Source of the DNA: Niallia taxi
GTDB taxonomy: Bacteria; Bacillota; Bacilli; Bacillales; Cytobacillaceae
NCBI RefSeq assembly: GCF_032818155.1
Contig: NZ_CP102590.1
Location: 62,001 to 126,000, forward strand
DNA: 64,000 nt
Reading direction: 5' to 3'
This document shows, piece after piece, positions 42,635-52,119 of the stretch. Position 1 is the stretch's first letter. Every line of letters starts with the position of its first letter. A model generated the notes under the pieces. It was not told where the DNA came from and did no database searches. It was given only the letters and a program-made list of their open reading frames with translations. A program made the position numbers and the translations under genes.

Positions 42635-44722
42635 ATGAGGGGAAGGAAACAAGCGGCTTTTTTAGCAAGTATTTTTTCAACATTAGCATTATCGGTATCT
42701 ATTATACTACCAACTAGTACAAAAGCAGAATCTGCGGAAAATTATTCCTTAACGATTATGCATATGAACGATACCCACGCACATGCTGACCTTTTGCCAA
42801 ACATGGTAACAGCAATTAAAGAGGTTCGTGCTGAAGATCCGAATGCACTATTATTTAATGCAGGAGATGTTTTTTCAGGAACGCTTTATTTCAATCAATT
42901 TAAAGGACAAGCAGATTTAGCTCTATTAAATATGATGAATATTGATGCAATGGTATTTGGGAATCATGAGTTTGACTTAGGTTCAGGAGAAAATGGACAA
43001 AAGTCTTTATCCGAATTTGCAGCTAAGGCAAACTTTCCATTCTTAAGTGCTAACGTAGATTTCTCTGGTGACGCCTATATGGCTAGTAAACAAAATAATA
43101 CATACACAGAAACTCCAGAAGATGGAATTGTCTATAATGGTATGGTTAAAGAAGTAAATGGCGAAAAGGTCGGGATCTTCGGATTAACGACAGAAGATAC
43201 AGCTAATATTTCTAGTCCTGTTAATGTGAAGTTCCAAAACTATATCGAAAAAGCAAATGAAGCTGTTGCTGCATTTGAAGATATGGGAATTAATAAAATT
43301 ATTGCTGTAACACATATCGGTTATGACAGTAATCCAGAAACGGGTAACGATTTGCTGTTAGCTAAATATGTTGATGGAATTGATGTTATTGTTGGCGGAC
43401 ATTCTCATACACAATTAACTGCGCCTGTCGTTGTGGACCAAGATGAAACTGGGGCTGCAAAAGATAAAACAGTCATTGTCCAAGCATATCAGTATTCTCA
43501 AAATTTGGGAGAATTGAAAGTTGACTTTGACGAAAATGGTGTTGTCGTTGGTCAAACTGGCCAATTAATCGATGTTGCTTCAAAAGTGGCAGATTCTGAA
43601 GCTGCTGCAGTATTAGCACCATACAAATCTGAGATTGATAGTTTAACAAATCAAGAAACAGGAGCAACTGCTAAAAAAGTATTAACAAACCCACGTTTAA
43701 CTGATAGTGCTGTAAGTGTGCGTTCTAACGAAACAGAACTAGGAAATCTTGTAACAGATGCAATGCTAGCAAAAACAAAGGAAAGAAATGAAAATGTTGT
43801 GATTGCGATGCAAAACGGCGGTGGAATTCGTGCTGCAATCGACGAAGGTCCGATTACAACAGGCGAAGTTATCGCTGTCTTGCCATTTGGTAATGACCCA
43901 GCAGTGGTCCAATTGACTGGTGATGAAATTAAACAAATTCTAGAATATAGTGTCCGTTTAGCACCAGCTGAAAGCGGGGGATTCTTACATGTTGCTGGAA
44001 TGAAATTTACTTACGACAGCACAAAAGAAGCTGGTTCTCGTGTATTGACAATGCAAGTAAAAGTAAATGATCAGTATGAGGATATTAAAGCAGATCAAAC
44101 TTACTTAGTAACAACAAACAACTTCACCGCAAAAGGTGGAGACGGTTATGAAGTATTTGCGAAAGCATACCAAGAGGGCCGTGTTCAAGATATCGGTGCA
44201 ATTGACTGGGAGCAGCTTCGCGACTATATGGTCCAAGACTTAAATGGTGATGTCAATCCCCAAATTGAAGGACGCATCATTGATACACTAGGTAAAGAAC
44301 AAGAGCCAGAAACTCCTGGACAAGAACCGGAAACTCCTGATGAAGAGCCGGAAACACCTGGTGAAGAGCCGGAAACTCCTAGTGAAGAACCAGAAACACC
44401 AGTTACTGATGATGAAAATAACCAAGATAATGATAATGGAACAGAAACACCTGTAACTGATGACAACAACAATAATAGCGATGACAACACATCAGATGAT
44501 AATGCAGGAGCTGTAGATGACAACAAAGATAATGTATCATCTGATACAGACAAAAATCCTCAAAATCAAGGATCTAACACAGACAAACCAGGTACATCAA
44601 ATAATGCAGGAAATACATTACCGAATACAGCGACAAATATGTACACAATGATATTGGTTGGCGGACTATTACTTGTCTCTGGTATTGTTGTAATGATTTA
44701 TCGAAAAGTAAAACACGCTTAA
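42635..44722 (+). CDS. Cell-wall-anchored 5'-nucleotidase/metallophosphatase
   Basis: 695 residues. A signal peptide is cleaved near TKA-ES (residue 31). The calcineurin-like domain has HMNDTHAHAD (43-52), NAGDVFSG and GNHEFD (109-114), then GGHSHT. The 5'-nucleotidase C domain shows NGGGIRAAI and LPFGND. Residues ~545-660 are a linker with four to five EPETPG/S/D repeats and Asn/Asp-rich stretches, then LPNTA (662), a helix and a basic tail, a sortase signal. It releases phosphate from nucleotides outside the cell. AAGGAGG sets the start. Confidence 0.95.
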   Translation: MRGRKQAAFLASIFSTLALSVSIILPTSTKAESAENYSLTIMHMNDTHAHADLLPNMVTAIKEVRAEDPNALLFNAGDVFSGTLYFNQFKGQADLALLNMMNIDAMVFGNHEFDLGSGENGQKSLSEFAAKANFPFLSANVDFSGDAYMASKQNNTYTETPEDGIVYNGMVKEVNGEKVGIFGLTTEDTANISSPVNVKFQNYIEKANEAVAAFEDMGINKIIAVTHIGYDSNPETGNDLLLAKYVDGIDVIVGGHSHTQLTAPVVVDQDETGAAKDKTVIVQAYQYSQNLGELKVDFDENGVVVGQTGQLIDVASKVADSEAAAVLAPYKSEIDSLTNQETGATAKKVLTNPRLTDSAVSVRSNETELGNLVTDAMLAKTKERNENVVIAMQNGGGIRAAIDEGPITTGEVIAVLPFGNDPAVVQLTGDEIKQILEYSVRLAPAESGGFLHVAGMKFTYDSTKEAGSRVLTMQVKVNDQYEDIKADQTYLVTTNNFTAKGGDGYEVFAKAYQEGRVQDIGAIDWEQLRDYMVQDLNGDVNPQIEGRIIDTLGKEQEPETPGQEPETPDEEPETPGEEPETPSEEPETPVTDDENNQDNDNGTETPVTDDNNNNSDDNTSDDNAGAVDDNKDNVSSDTDKNPQNQGSNTDKPGTSNNAGNTLPNTATNMYTMILVGGLLLVSGIVVMIYRKVKHA

Positions 44723-44727
44723 TAAAG

Positions 44728-44773
44728 AAATAGACCTGAGTAGATAGATTCTGCTCAGGTCTATTTTTTTATA
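44728..44773 (+). terminator. Terminator after nucleotidase gene
   Basis: AAATAGACCTGAG/CTCAGGTCTATTT, 13-bp stem and T run. Confidence 0.92.
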
Positions 44774-44821
44774 AAAAGAACTTGTTTGGTAACTTAGATA
44801 TCTTTTATACATCTATTTGTA

Positions 44822-44870
44822 TTGACGAAAAATGTTAGTGTCTTTATAGTAGTAATATATATTACTACTA
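44822..44870 (+). promoter_or_regulatory. Promoter overlapped by a 24-bp perfect palindrome (trmB-alaX)
   Basis: TTGACG (44822-44827), 17 bases, TATAGT (44845-44850). The palindrome TAGTAGTAATAT plus its exact complement fills 44847-44870, overlapping the -10 box and the start point, just before AGGAG. It is the likely operator of the TrmB protein encoded next. Confidence 0.7.
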
Positions 44871-44883
44871 ATAGGAGAAAGAT

Positions 44884-45693
44884 ATGGAACATATAATTGA
44901 TCAGTTTGAAAGGCTTGGTTTCTCTAAAAATGAAGCCAAGGTTTATATTGCTTTGTTGAGGGAACCAGCATTAAACGGATATGAAATTAGTAAAAGAAGC
45001 GGTGTACCTCGTTCAATGGTTTATACAGTTATCGCAAAGCTAATATCAAAAGAAGCAATAGTTGAATTACGAACAGAACCACCAACCTATACACCCATTT
45101 CAGTTAAGGAGCTTATATTAAATCAAAAACGACAAGCAGAGGAAACACTATCATTTTTAGAAAAGGAACTGCAAGTTATCGAAAAGCCAGTTGAAATTAA
45201 TGTAATCAAGCATATGGAGGGCAGGGATAAAATCGTACAGGCAGTTCAGAAGCTTATGAATGAAGCCAATGACGAAATTTGGCTGTCTTTATGGGAAGAA
45301 GAAATGGAAGACTTACGAAGAACTGCGGAAGAACAAGGAAGAAAAGGAAAAAGACTATATTCCATGTTGTTTACAAATGAAGAGACGGAATCTTTCGGTA
45401 AGGCATTTTATCATCGTAACGATACAGCCTCTATTGAAAAAAACAGAATGGAGCAAAGATTAACTATCGTGATTCAAGACAATACCGAGGTACTTATAGC
45501 AGGCTTTATTTCAGGACAAATACCCCAAGCAATTCAAACGGCTGAACCGATGCTTGTCCTTTTGGCGAAGGAATATATTCGCCACGATATGATGATGAAA
45601 ACTGTGAGTGAGAAAATCGGCGATGCTGCACTTGATTCCATCTGGCAAGGAGATGATCTCCTAACTTATATTGTGCGAAATATAAAACAGTAA
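44884..45693 (+). CDS. TrmB-family transcriptional regulator
   Basis: 269 residues. The N-terminal winged helix (LGFSKNEAKVYIALLREPALNGYEISKRSGVPRSMVYTVIAKLISKEAIV) is of the TrmB type, followed by a coiled helix (about 85-105) and a phospholipase-D-like effector fold (IWLSLWEEEMEDLRRTAEEQGRKGKRLYSML). TrmB proteins in Bacteria sense sugars or other small ligands. It is followed by an AlaX gene and preceded by a palindrome covering its own promoter, so autoregulation and control of alaX are expected. Confidence 0.9.
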   Translation: MEHIIDQFERLGFSKNEAKVYIALLREPALNGYEISKRSGVPRSMVYTVIAKLISKEAIVELRTEPPTYTPISVKELILNQKRQAEETLSFLEKELQVIEKPVEINVIKHMEGRDKIVQAVQKLMNEANDEIWLSLWEEEMEDLRRTAEEQGRKGKRLYSMLFTNEETESFGKAFYHRNDTASIEKNRMEQRLTIVIQDNTEVLIAGFISGQIPQAIQTAEPMLVLLAKEYIRHDMMMKTVSEKIGDAALDSIWQGDDLLTYIVRNIKQ

Positions 45694-45738
45694 GTATCTA
45701 AGTATCATCGCGAATCAACTAAATTGGAGATGAATGAA

Positions 45739-46452
45739 ATGACAATCGAGTTATATAAAGACAATGCTTATATAAAGGAATGTGAGACAAATATTAGATC
45801 AGTTAAGGGCAATACTGTAGTATTCGAACACACAATATTCTACCCTGGTGGTGGTGGTCAGCCTTGTGATAAAGGAGTAGTTAAGCATGGCAATCAAACC
45901 TATGAAGTAATGAGTGTGAAAAATTCTGAAGGTCAAATAATTCATGAGCTAGATCGTCCATTACAGAACATACAGGAACCAGTTTTTATGAAAATCGATT
46001 GGGAATGGCGGATGAAAAACATGCGCTACCATACGTTACTACATGTTATAGCAGGATATTTATATGAAAATTACAAGGGCATGGCTACAAGCAGTCAAAT
46101 TGAAACAGATTATGGGAGATTAGAAATAGCATTTCCTCCAGAAATAATAGAAGAAATCCAGTTTGACCAATTAGAGCAAGCAATCCAAAACGTATTGGCA
46201 CAACCTCATAATGTTGAGACGAAGACAGTAAGCAGACAGGCGGCAGAACAAAAGGAAGGGGCAATAAAAACAATCATAAATTTACTCCCAGCTTCTCTTA
46301 ATGAAGTCCGAATTGTGAAAATAGAGGATATTGACGAGCAAGCATGTGGTGGGACACATCTCAAAAACACAAGTGAAATTGGCAATTTTTCAATTACTAA
46401 AATTCAAAAAAAGGGTGCACTGAAAAGAAGGATAAGAGTTGAGCTAAATTAA
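45739..46452 (+). CDS. Alanyl-tRNA editing protein (AlaX-type)
   Basis: 237 residues. AlaRS-like editing domain: an N-terminal beta domain with FYPGGGGQPCDKG (35-47), zinc-binding YHTLLHVIAG (H98, H102) and ACGGTHLKNTSEIG (C203, H207). It hydrolyses mischarged Ser- or Gly-tRNA(Ala) in the cytosol, or releases an amino acid from a related ester. The start is the ATG nine bases after GGAG. In an apparent operon behind a TrmB regulator, so its level is probably regulated. Confidence 0.92.
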   Translation: MTIELYKDNAYIKECETNIRSVKGNTVVFEHTIFYPGGGGQPCDKGVVKHGNQTYEVMSVKNSEGQIIHELDRPLQNIQEPVFMKIDWEWRMKNMRYHTLLHVIAGYLYENYKGMATSSQIETDYGRLEIAFPPEIIEEIQFDQLEQAIQNVLAQPHNVETKTVSRQAAEQKEGAIKTIINLLPASLNEVRIVKIEDIDEQACGGTHLKNTSEIGNFSITKIQKKGALKRRIRVELN

Positions 46453-46483
46453 TTATAACGTTAGAGGCTGGGAGCTCTGATTC

Positions 46484-46526
46484 AAACCCGGACTATTATC
46501 AATTTCCGATTAATTGTTCGGGTTTT
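46484..46526 (+). terminator. Terminator after alaX
   Basis: AAACCCGGACTATT with AATTGTTCGGGTTTT (one G-T pair, one mismatch). It is preceded by GAGGCTGGGA, the same lead-in as the structured repeat at 40.8 kb, without the GC-rich core. Confidence 0.7.
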
Positions 46527-46560
46527 GTATATTCAGTTTTGGTGGATTCTAGATGCTTAT

Positions 46561-46977
46561 TTATAGGAATTTTAAGTAATTAGTTTCTAAATCACTAAGC
46601 TGCATACCCGTAGTTTGAACAAGGCTTTTAATAAAATCTCCAGTTTCACCTGTAGACTTTATTAAATTAAGTAAAACAGTTGCCCCGTATTCATCAATAA
46701 GATATTTAATAACATAATACTTTGAAAAAAAACTTCAGCAGCTTCTTGGGTTCTAGCTTCTTGCCACTGAGGGTTAGAGAAATCATTAGGATAATATATT
46801 GTGATAAGATTCCTTCATACACTGATCATTTAGAGATTTTTCAGTTCCCCCTTCCCAATTTTGCGTTTTAATTTCAAGTGTCTTATGTAAAAATACACCA
46901 GCGTCAATTTTAAACAATGATAAAATAATTAAAATCACTAGAAATATGTATGTAATAATTTTTACTGCTAGTTTCAT
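46561..46977 (-). pseudogene. Decayed peptidase-MA-like membrane protein gene
   Basis: The first 63 codons from 46977 (MKLAVKIITYIFLVILIILS, then VFLHKTLEIKTQNWEGG) are an N-terminal helix and ectodomain start. After a frame change the sequence reads IYYPNDFSNPQWQEARTQEA, and after a second shift at a T8 run it reads KYYVIKYLIDEYGATVLLNL and TTGMQLSDLETNYLKFL. That last part resembles the C-terminus of peptidase MA-like proteins. The zinc HExxH core is absent, so an internal deletion and at least two frameshifts are inferred. Confidence 0.6.
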
Positions 46978-47094
46978 TTACATACACCTTTAGATAAGTT
47001 TTCTTAATTTCGTACGCCTTAGATTTAAAGGATGCTGATTTACTAACTACCAATAATAAATATGACCATAAATGAATTAACTTTGGAGGGATAA

Positions 47095-47361
47095 ATGAAA
47101 AAAAGGCGAGATGAGATACATCATTTTCTAAATAAGCTGAATGAAAGAGAAATTTCTCTTGGGTATGCTGGTTATACTATTTCAAAAAATATGCATTTAG
47201 AGGATATGCAGTTAGGCTATAGTATGGACAGTGACGGAAGGTCACTAGTTGGAACAAATCATGGAGAATGGTAAGAAAATTGGTTTGTTATAGGATATCA
47301 TGATGAATCAGGAGATCCAATCTTTATTAAATTGTTTTTGTTTTTAGATTTTAAACAATAA
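47095..47361 (+). pseudogene. SMI1/KNR4 (SUKH)-like gene with in-frame stop
   Basis: ATG after TTGGAGGG. The frame reads MKKRRDEIHHFLNKLNEREI and ends its open part in VGTNHGEW; a TAA at 47272-47274 follows, then ENWFVIGYHDESGDPIFIK in the same frame. The NWFVIGYxxxxGDPIFI block is typical of SUKH/SMI1 immunity-type proteins (B. subtilis YobK-like). The TAA probably replaced CAA. The C-terminus is missing and the structured repeat begins 12 bases after the second stop. Confidence 0.65.
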
Positions 47362-47372
47362 TTATAAACTTT

Positions 47373-47503
47373 AGTGAAATGGAGCGGAGGCCACTCGACT
47401 CCTGCGGGAAATAGAGGAAAGGCTTAGACCCCGCAGGCGAAGACGAGGAGGCTCAGCTTCCTCCCCGCGGAAAGCGAGTGGGTGTAGCGTAATGAAACGA
47501 ACT
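47373..47503 (+). repeat. Structured repeat core, copy 2
   Basis: AGTGAAATGGAGCGGAGGCC to GAAACGAACT, about 131 bases, with GCCACTCG/CGAGTGG, CCTGCGGG/CCCGCAGG and GAGGAGGCT-type stems as in copy 1. It lies directly behind the broken SUKH gene. The following 47.5-47.88 kb is AT-rich, with an imperfect hairpin GCAGATACCT/AGGTCTGTC and a T run near 47800-47826, and no gene seen. Confidence 0.85.
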
Positions 47504-47885
47504 AATGGTTAAGTCATCCTCTATTTATAATTCCATGTTTTATGGAAAAATTGGTTTTTATATGACTGAAAATTCCTAATAATAAATGGATTGTAAGCGC
47601 ATAAAGCATTATAATAATATTAGAGATGGAAGGAAAGGGGAATTGATATTCTACATGTGGCTAACTTTTTAATGAATAAATGAAACAAATAAATAGCTAT
47701 ATAACTTAAGTGTTCGCAGGAGATTTATGTCTATAATTTGAAATTTATATCATTAAAAGGATGCGTGGTGTGGAATTAAATATCTCCATTAACTAGGCAG
47801 ATACCTCAGAGGTCTGTCTTTTTGTTTTTTGAAATAATACATCTCTCTTATTCCATATCTGTGTATCCTTCTGAGCGGGGAGAAT

Positions 47886-48638
47886 ATGATGCTAAATAAT
47901 AAATACGCGATAATAACAGGAGCAAGCACTGAACGAGATATTGGTACAGCTATCTGCAGAAAATTAGCTTCACAAGGCATAAATATATTCTTTACACATT
48001 GGAATTCTGATGAGCTGTGGGCACAGAATTTCCGCCAAGAAATAAAGAACATGGGCTGCCAGTGTGAATGCTTAAAAATTGACTTATCACATCCAAATGC
48101 TGCTTTTACAATTTTGGATACAGTCGAATTAAAGCTAGGAACTCCAGCTATTTTAATAAATAATGCAGCACATTCTACAAATGATGGCTATCAAAATCTT
48201 AATGGGAAAATTCTTGATGATCATTATGCAGTCAATATGAGAACCGTTTTTCTGCTTTGTGTTGAATTTGCCCGCCGGTTTAAAGTGGCTGAATTGGAGG
48301 CAGGCAGTATTGTTAATATGACATCAGGACAGGAGCTTGGTCCAATGCCAAATGAGTTAGCGTATGCGGCAACTAAAGGTGCTATTTCTGCTTTCACTAG
48401 ATCTTTATCACAGGAGCTTGCATCTGTAGGAATTACTGTTAATGCAGTCAATCCAGGTCCAACCGATTCAACTTGGATGACGAATGAAATACGAGAGGGT
48501 CTGCTTCCAAAATTCCCTATGGGACGAATCGGGCTACCTAAGGATGTTGCTCGTACTATTGCTTTCCTTGTAAGCGAGGAAGCAAGATGGATAACCGGTC
48601 AAACAATCCATTCAGAAGGTGGATTTGTAAGAGGTTAG
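47886..48638 (+). CDS. SDR-family oxidoreductase (FabG-like)
   Basis: 250 residues. The nucleotide loop TGASTERDIGTAICRKLA, LINNAAHSTN, catalytic Ser in NMTSGQELG and YAATKGAISAFTRSL (Tyr and Lys), then NAVNPGPTDSTWM and a C-terminal GQTIHSEGGFVRG. NAD(P)H-dependent ketoreductase activity is likely; the GASTERDIG variant is common in SDRs of this kind. GGGGAG (47877-47882) fits the ATG at 47886 or 47889. Own terminator follows. Confidence 0.92.
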   Translation: MMLNNKYAIITGASTERDIGTAICRKLASQGINIFFTHWNSDELWAQNFRQEIKNMGCQCECLKIDLSHPNAAFTILDTVELKLGTPAILINNAAHSTNDGYQNLNGKILDDHYAVNMRTVFLLCVEFARRFKVAELEAGSIVNMTSGQELGPMPNELAYAATKGAISAFTRSLSQELASVGITVNAVNPGPTDSTWMTNEIREGLLPKFPMGRIGLPKDVARTIAFLVSEEARWITGQTIHSEGGFVRG

Positions 48639-48659
48639 AAAAAGTCGAATAAAAATTAG

Positions 48660-48701
48660 CTGTATTAGTGATTACATTGTGATCATTAATACAGTTTTTT
48701 T
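48660..48701 (+). terminator. Terminator after SDR gene
   Basis: CTGTATTAGTGAT/ATCATTAATACAG (one G-T pair) followed by T7. Confidence 0.88.
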
Positions 48702-48815
48702 AATAGCCAATTTCACTCACAATGAATGATAAAAAAGATGACCGTATAGAACCTTAAATAAGAAACAAAATAAGAGATAGTGGCTTACTCTAACGGTATA
48801 AAAGTAGGGATTCAA

Positions 48816-50003
48816 TTGAGAGGTACAATAATAACAATCATGATAGTAATAGTATGTCTATTAAGTGGTTGCTGGGATCGTAAAGAATTGAGAAATGTTT
48901 CTGTTGTAACAGGAATGGCAGTTGATAAAGGCGAACATCAGAAATATAAACTTACGGTGGAAACCACTGCTGCTTCAGAAGTGAATCCCCGAAATGCTGA
49001 AGGCTATGCACCAGCAAATGTACAATCTTTAGAGGGCAATACGATTGCTGAACTTACTCATAAATTTAATATTGTCAGTGAACAAAGTATGATTTTATCT
49101 CATATGAGAGTATTGGTAATAAGTGAAGAGGTTGCAGAAAAAGGAATGATGGAATTTATGGATTTCATGGACAGAAACAGGGAAATCCGTGATGATTTTG
49201 ATATTGTTATTGCAAGAGACGGTAAAGCTGCAAGTGTTTTAAAAACAAATAATATGTACAAAAAAAGTGCTTCATTAAAAGTATATACACAGCTCGTGTC
49301 GATGTATAAAGATTGGGGCGGTGCACCGAAACTTAGACTCAATGACTTTATTCGAATATATAAATCTGATGGGCAAACTCCTGTATTAGTTGCATTGAAG
49401 GTTAAAGGTGACCCTAAAAAAGGGGGCAATATAGAAAATATGAAAACGATAACGCCTGAAAATAAAGTGGATGTTGATTCTTTAGGTATTATAAAAGGCG
49501 GTAAATTAGTTGGATATATTAGTATTTATGATGTCAGAAATATGCTTTGGTTGCAAGGTAATTTAAAAAGTACAGTGATAACTTCTCAATGTGGCAGTGG
49601 TGATAAAAAAATGAGCTACCGCGTAACAACATCGAAAACTGACGTAATAGCAACAGAAAAGGGCGGTGTACCGTCTTTTACAATAAACATTAAGACGGAA
49701 GGGAATTTACAAAATAATGAATGCTTAACAAATATGGCTAAAGCATATGCATTTGAGGGTTATGAAGAACAATTTAATAAAAAAATGGAACAAGAAATAC
49801 TGGATACAGTCAAAACAATCAGAGAGCAATATAATGCAGATATTTTTGGCTTAGGGGAGAGGTTAAAAGATCAAGATTATAAACATTTTAAAAAATATCG
49901 GGAAAATTGGGATGAAGGCTTTGCTAAGGCAAAAGTTAGTATTCATTTTAACACAGAAATAAAACGGGCTGGATTAAGAAAGGAAGGTGCTATTATAAAG
50001 TAG
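48816..50003 (+). CDS. Orphan GerC-family germination lipoprotein
   Basis: 395 residues from TTG 48816; a GTG at 48780 would add 12 residues, and both sites are weak. Signal segment IITIMIVIVCLLSGCWDRKEL with an intact lipobox Cys, unlike the GerC of the 8.6-12.4 kb operon. The N-terminal domain has VTGMAVDKGEHQKYKLTVETT, and the C-terminal domain ends with IREQYNADIFGLGERLKDQD. No gerA or gerB gene is beside it. It may serve a receptor encoded elsewhere. Confidence 0.92.
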   Translation: MRGTIITIMIVIVCLLSGCWDRKELRNVSVVTGMAVDKGEHQKYKLTVETTAASEVNPRNAEGYAPANVQSLEGNTIAELTHKFNIVSEQSMILSHMRVLVISEEVAEKGMMEFMDFMDRNREIRDDFDIVIARDGKAASVLKTNNMYKKSASLKVYTQLVSMYKDWGGAPKLRLNDFIRIYKSDGQTPVLVALKVKGDPKKGGNIENMKTITPENKVDVDSLGIIKGGKLVGYISIYDVRNMLWLQGNLKSTVITSQCGSGDKKMSYRVTTSKTDVIATEKGGVPSFTINIKTEGNLQNNECLTNMAKAYAFEGYEEQFNKKMEQEILDTVKTIREQYNADIFGLGERLKDQDYKHFKKYRENWDEGFAKAKVSIHFNTEIKRAGLRKEGAIIK

Positions 50004-50031
50004 AGTAGGATTTCTAAAGATGGTATTTTCG

Positions 50032-50051
50032 GCTGCTGCTTGCAGCTTTTT
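50032..50051 (+). terminator. Short terminator after orphan gerC
   Basis: GCTGC-TGCTT-GCAGC followed by TTTTT, the same short-stem type as after the other ger operon. Confidence 0.6.
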
Positions 50052-50181
50052 CTATGTGTTAAATGTTAGTTTGTAATTTTAATGGAGCAGCATAAATAAA
50101 CTAATTAACATTTGCTATTTATAAACGCAATTGAATTGGATAATTTTATATGTTATATTGAATATGTCCCTTATTAAAGTA

Positions 50182-50224
50182 ATTTAATAAGTTATTAAAT
50201 ACTTATTTAAAACATTAAATAAGT
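50182..50224. promoter_or_regulatory. Two adjacent AT-rich dyads before the MFS gene
   Basis: ATTTAATAA-G-TTATTAAAT (50182-50200) and ACTTATTTAA-AACA-TTAAATAAGT (50201-50224), each perfect. They are candidate operators in the 280-base gap before the MFS gene; being AT-rich, chance is not excluded. Confidence 0.4.
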
Positions 50225-50283
50225 GTGGATACGGAAAATAGAAAAGGTTAGTAAGCACAATTTAATGATGGTGAGGTTAAAAA

Positions 50284-51501
50284 ATGGCAACACTTCTTTT
50301 GGTCATTATTTATTTAGCTTTTATCAGTTTAGGTCTTCCGGATTCCTTGTTAGGAGCTGCTTGGCCTGTTATGCAATCTGATCTTGGAGTTCCCCTTGAA
50401 ACTGCTGGATTTCTTTTTATGATGATTGCAGGCGGCACCATTATTTCAAGTTTAGTAAGCGGTAAGGTACTTAAACGATTTGGGACTAGTAAAGTAACAT
50501 TTGTGAGCGTCTTCATGACGGCTGTTGCTTTATTAGGTTTTCAATTTGCTCCATCCATTGCTTGGTTAGTACTTTGCGCTATTCCCCTTGGATTAGGAGC
50601 TGGTGCCGTTGATACTGGGTTAAATGATTATGTTGCAACAAATTATAAAGCGCATCATATGAGTTGGCTGCACTGTTTCTGGGGAGTGGGAGCAACGCTT
50701 GGTCCAGTCATTATGGCACAGTTTATTTCGGAGGGGACTTCATGGAGAAATGGGTATCTCACCATTTCTGGTATTCAATTTGCGTTAGTGCTTATTCTCC
50801 TTATTACACTTCCTTTATGGAAGAGAGTAACACATAACAACAAAGCTGTTTCAGATGAAATAATGGAAACAAATGCTGTTCGGCATGAAAAAAATAATGA
50901 GCTAAAACCATTGCAAGTGAAAGGGGTAAAGCTTGCGCTTGCATCCTTTTTGTTTTATTGCGGCGTCGAAGCAACGATGGGGCTGTGGGGAAGCAGTTTT
51001 TTGGTTAATGTGAAGGGGCTGAGTGCGGCAGCTGCTGCCCAGTGGGTGTCATTATACTATGCCGGAATAACTGTTGGCAGGTTTATCACGGGCTTTATTA
51101 CCTTCAAAATGACAAATCGTGCTCTCATTCGATCTGGACAATTAATAGCAGCAGTTGGTGCTATTATTCTGTTTTTGCCTTTGCCATCCATTTTCTCGCT
51201 TGTAGGATTTATCATTATTGGATTAGGATTGGCACCGATATTTCCGTGTATGCTCCACGAAACACCAGCACATTTCGGGAAAAAACATTCCCAGTCCATT
51301 ATGGGCTATCAAATGGCGGTTGCTTACACAGGAACTACATTTTTACCGCCAATGCTAGGATTTATTTCATCTTATTTCACGATAGGAATTTTCCCTGTAT
51401 GCATTTTGATTTTTGCTGTAGCAATGCTGTTAAGCACTGAAAATTTAAATCGCTTACTTTATAAAAAGATTATTGGGAAAGATACTAGTTTAAAAGCTTA
51501 A
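50284..51501 (+). CDS. MFS transporter (sugar-type)
   Basis: 405 residues, twelve predicted helices. [28 protein letters not shown] at the start and [18 protein letters not shown] in helix 4-5 resemble the FucP/YfkF-like MFS group of sugar transporters, with [16 protein letters not shown] next. Helix 7 starts a second half with [18 protein letters not shown]. The substrate is probably a sugar, fitting the adjacent sugar acetyltransferase. ATG after GGTGAGG. Confidence 0.88.
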   Translation: MATLLLVIIYLAFISLGLPDSLLGAAWPVMQSDLGVPLETAGFLFMMIAGGTIISSLVSGKVLKRFGTSKVTFVSVFMTAVALLGFQFAPSIAWLVLCAIPLGLGAGAVDTGLNDYVATNYKAHHMSWLHCFWGVGATLGPVIMAQFISEGTSWRNGYLTISGIQFALVLILLITLPLWKRVTHNNKAVSDEIMETNAVRHEKNNELKPLQVKGVKLALASFLFYCGVEATMGLWGSSFLVNVKGLSAAAAAQWVSLYYAGITVGRFITGFITFKMTNRALIRSGQLIAAVGAIILFLPLPSIFSLVGFIIIGLGLAPIFPCMLHETPAHFGKKHSQSIMGYQMAVAYTGTTFLPPMLGFISSYFTIGIFPVCILIFAVAMLLSTENLNRLLYKKIIGKDTSLKA

Positions 51502-51527
51502 TATTTATACAAAAGGCAGGTAGTAAT

Positions 51528-52088
51528 ATGAAAACGGAAAAAGAAAAAATGTTAGCTGGAGAAATGTATAATCCAGCTGACCCTTTGTTGTCAGAAGAAC
51601 GTAATAAATCAAGACAAACGGTTAGGCTTTATAACCAAACATTAGAGACAGAAGGCGAAAAGCGTACAAAGATTCTGAAGGAATTACTCGGTTCTACTGG
51701 CGAAAACATTTATATGGAGCCGAATATACGATTTGATTATGGGGGTAATATATATGTCGGAGAAAACTTTTATGCAAACTTCGACTGCACTATTTTAGAT
51801 GTTTGTGAAGTAAGAATTGGAGATAACTGTATGCTTGCACCTGGTGTGCAAATTTATTCAGCGACACATCCATTGAATACTACAGATAGAAATTCCGGCA
51901 GAGAATACGGAAAACCAGTCACAATCGGAAACAATGTTTGGATTGGGGGAAGTGCAATCATAAATCCAGGAGTTACAATTGGGAATAATGCTGTGATTGC
52001 TTCAGGTGCTGTTGTCGTGAAGAATGTACCAGATAATGTAGTTGTTGGCGGAAACCCAGCTAGAATTATTAAGCATATTGAAGGATAA
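51528..52088 (+). CDS. Maltose/galactoside O-acetyltransferase-type enzyme
   Basis: 186 residues. N-terminal [31 protein letters not shown] and hexapeptide beta-helix ([67 protein letters not shown]) match Maa/LacA. The catalytic His is in YSATHP. It acetylates sugars with acetyl-CoA, perhaps detoxifying non-metabolised sugars. The 27-base gap to the MFS gene suggests one transcript. Confidence 0.93.
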   Translation: MKTEKEKMLAGEMYNPADPLLSEERNKSRQTVRLYNQTLETEGEKRTKILKELLGSTGENIYMEPNIRFDYGGNIYVGENFYANFDCTILDVCEVRIGDNCMLAPGVQIYSATHPLNTTDRNSGREYGKPVTIGNNVWIGGSAIINPGVTIGNNAVIASGAVVVKNVPDNVVVGGNPARIIKHIEG

Positions 52089-52119
52089 CAAACATTAGTC
52101 TTAAGATGAGGTGGAAAAC

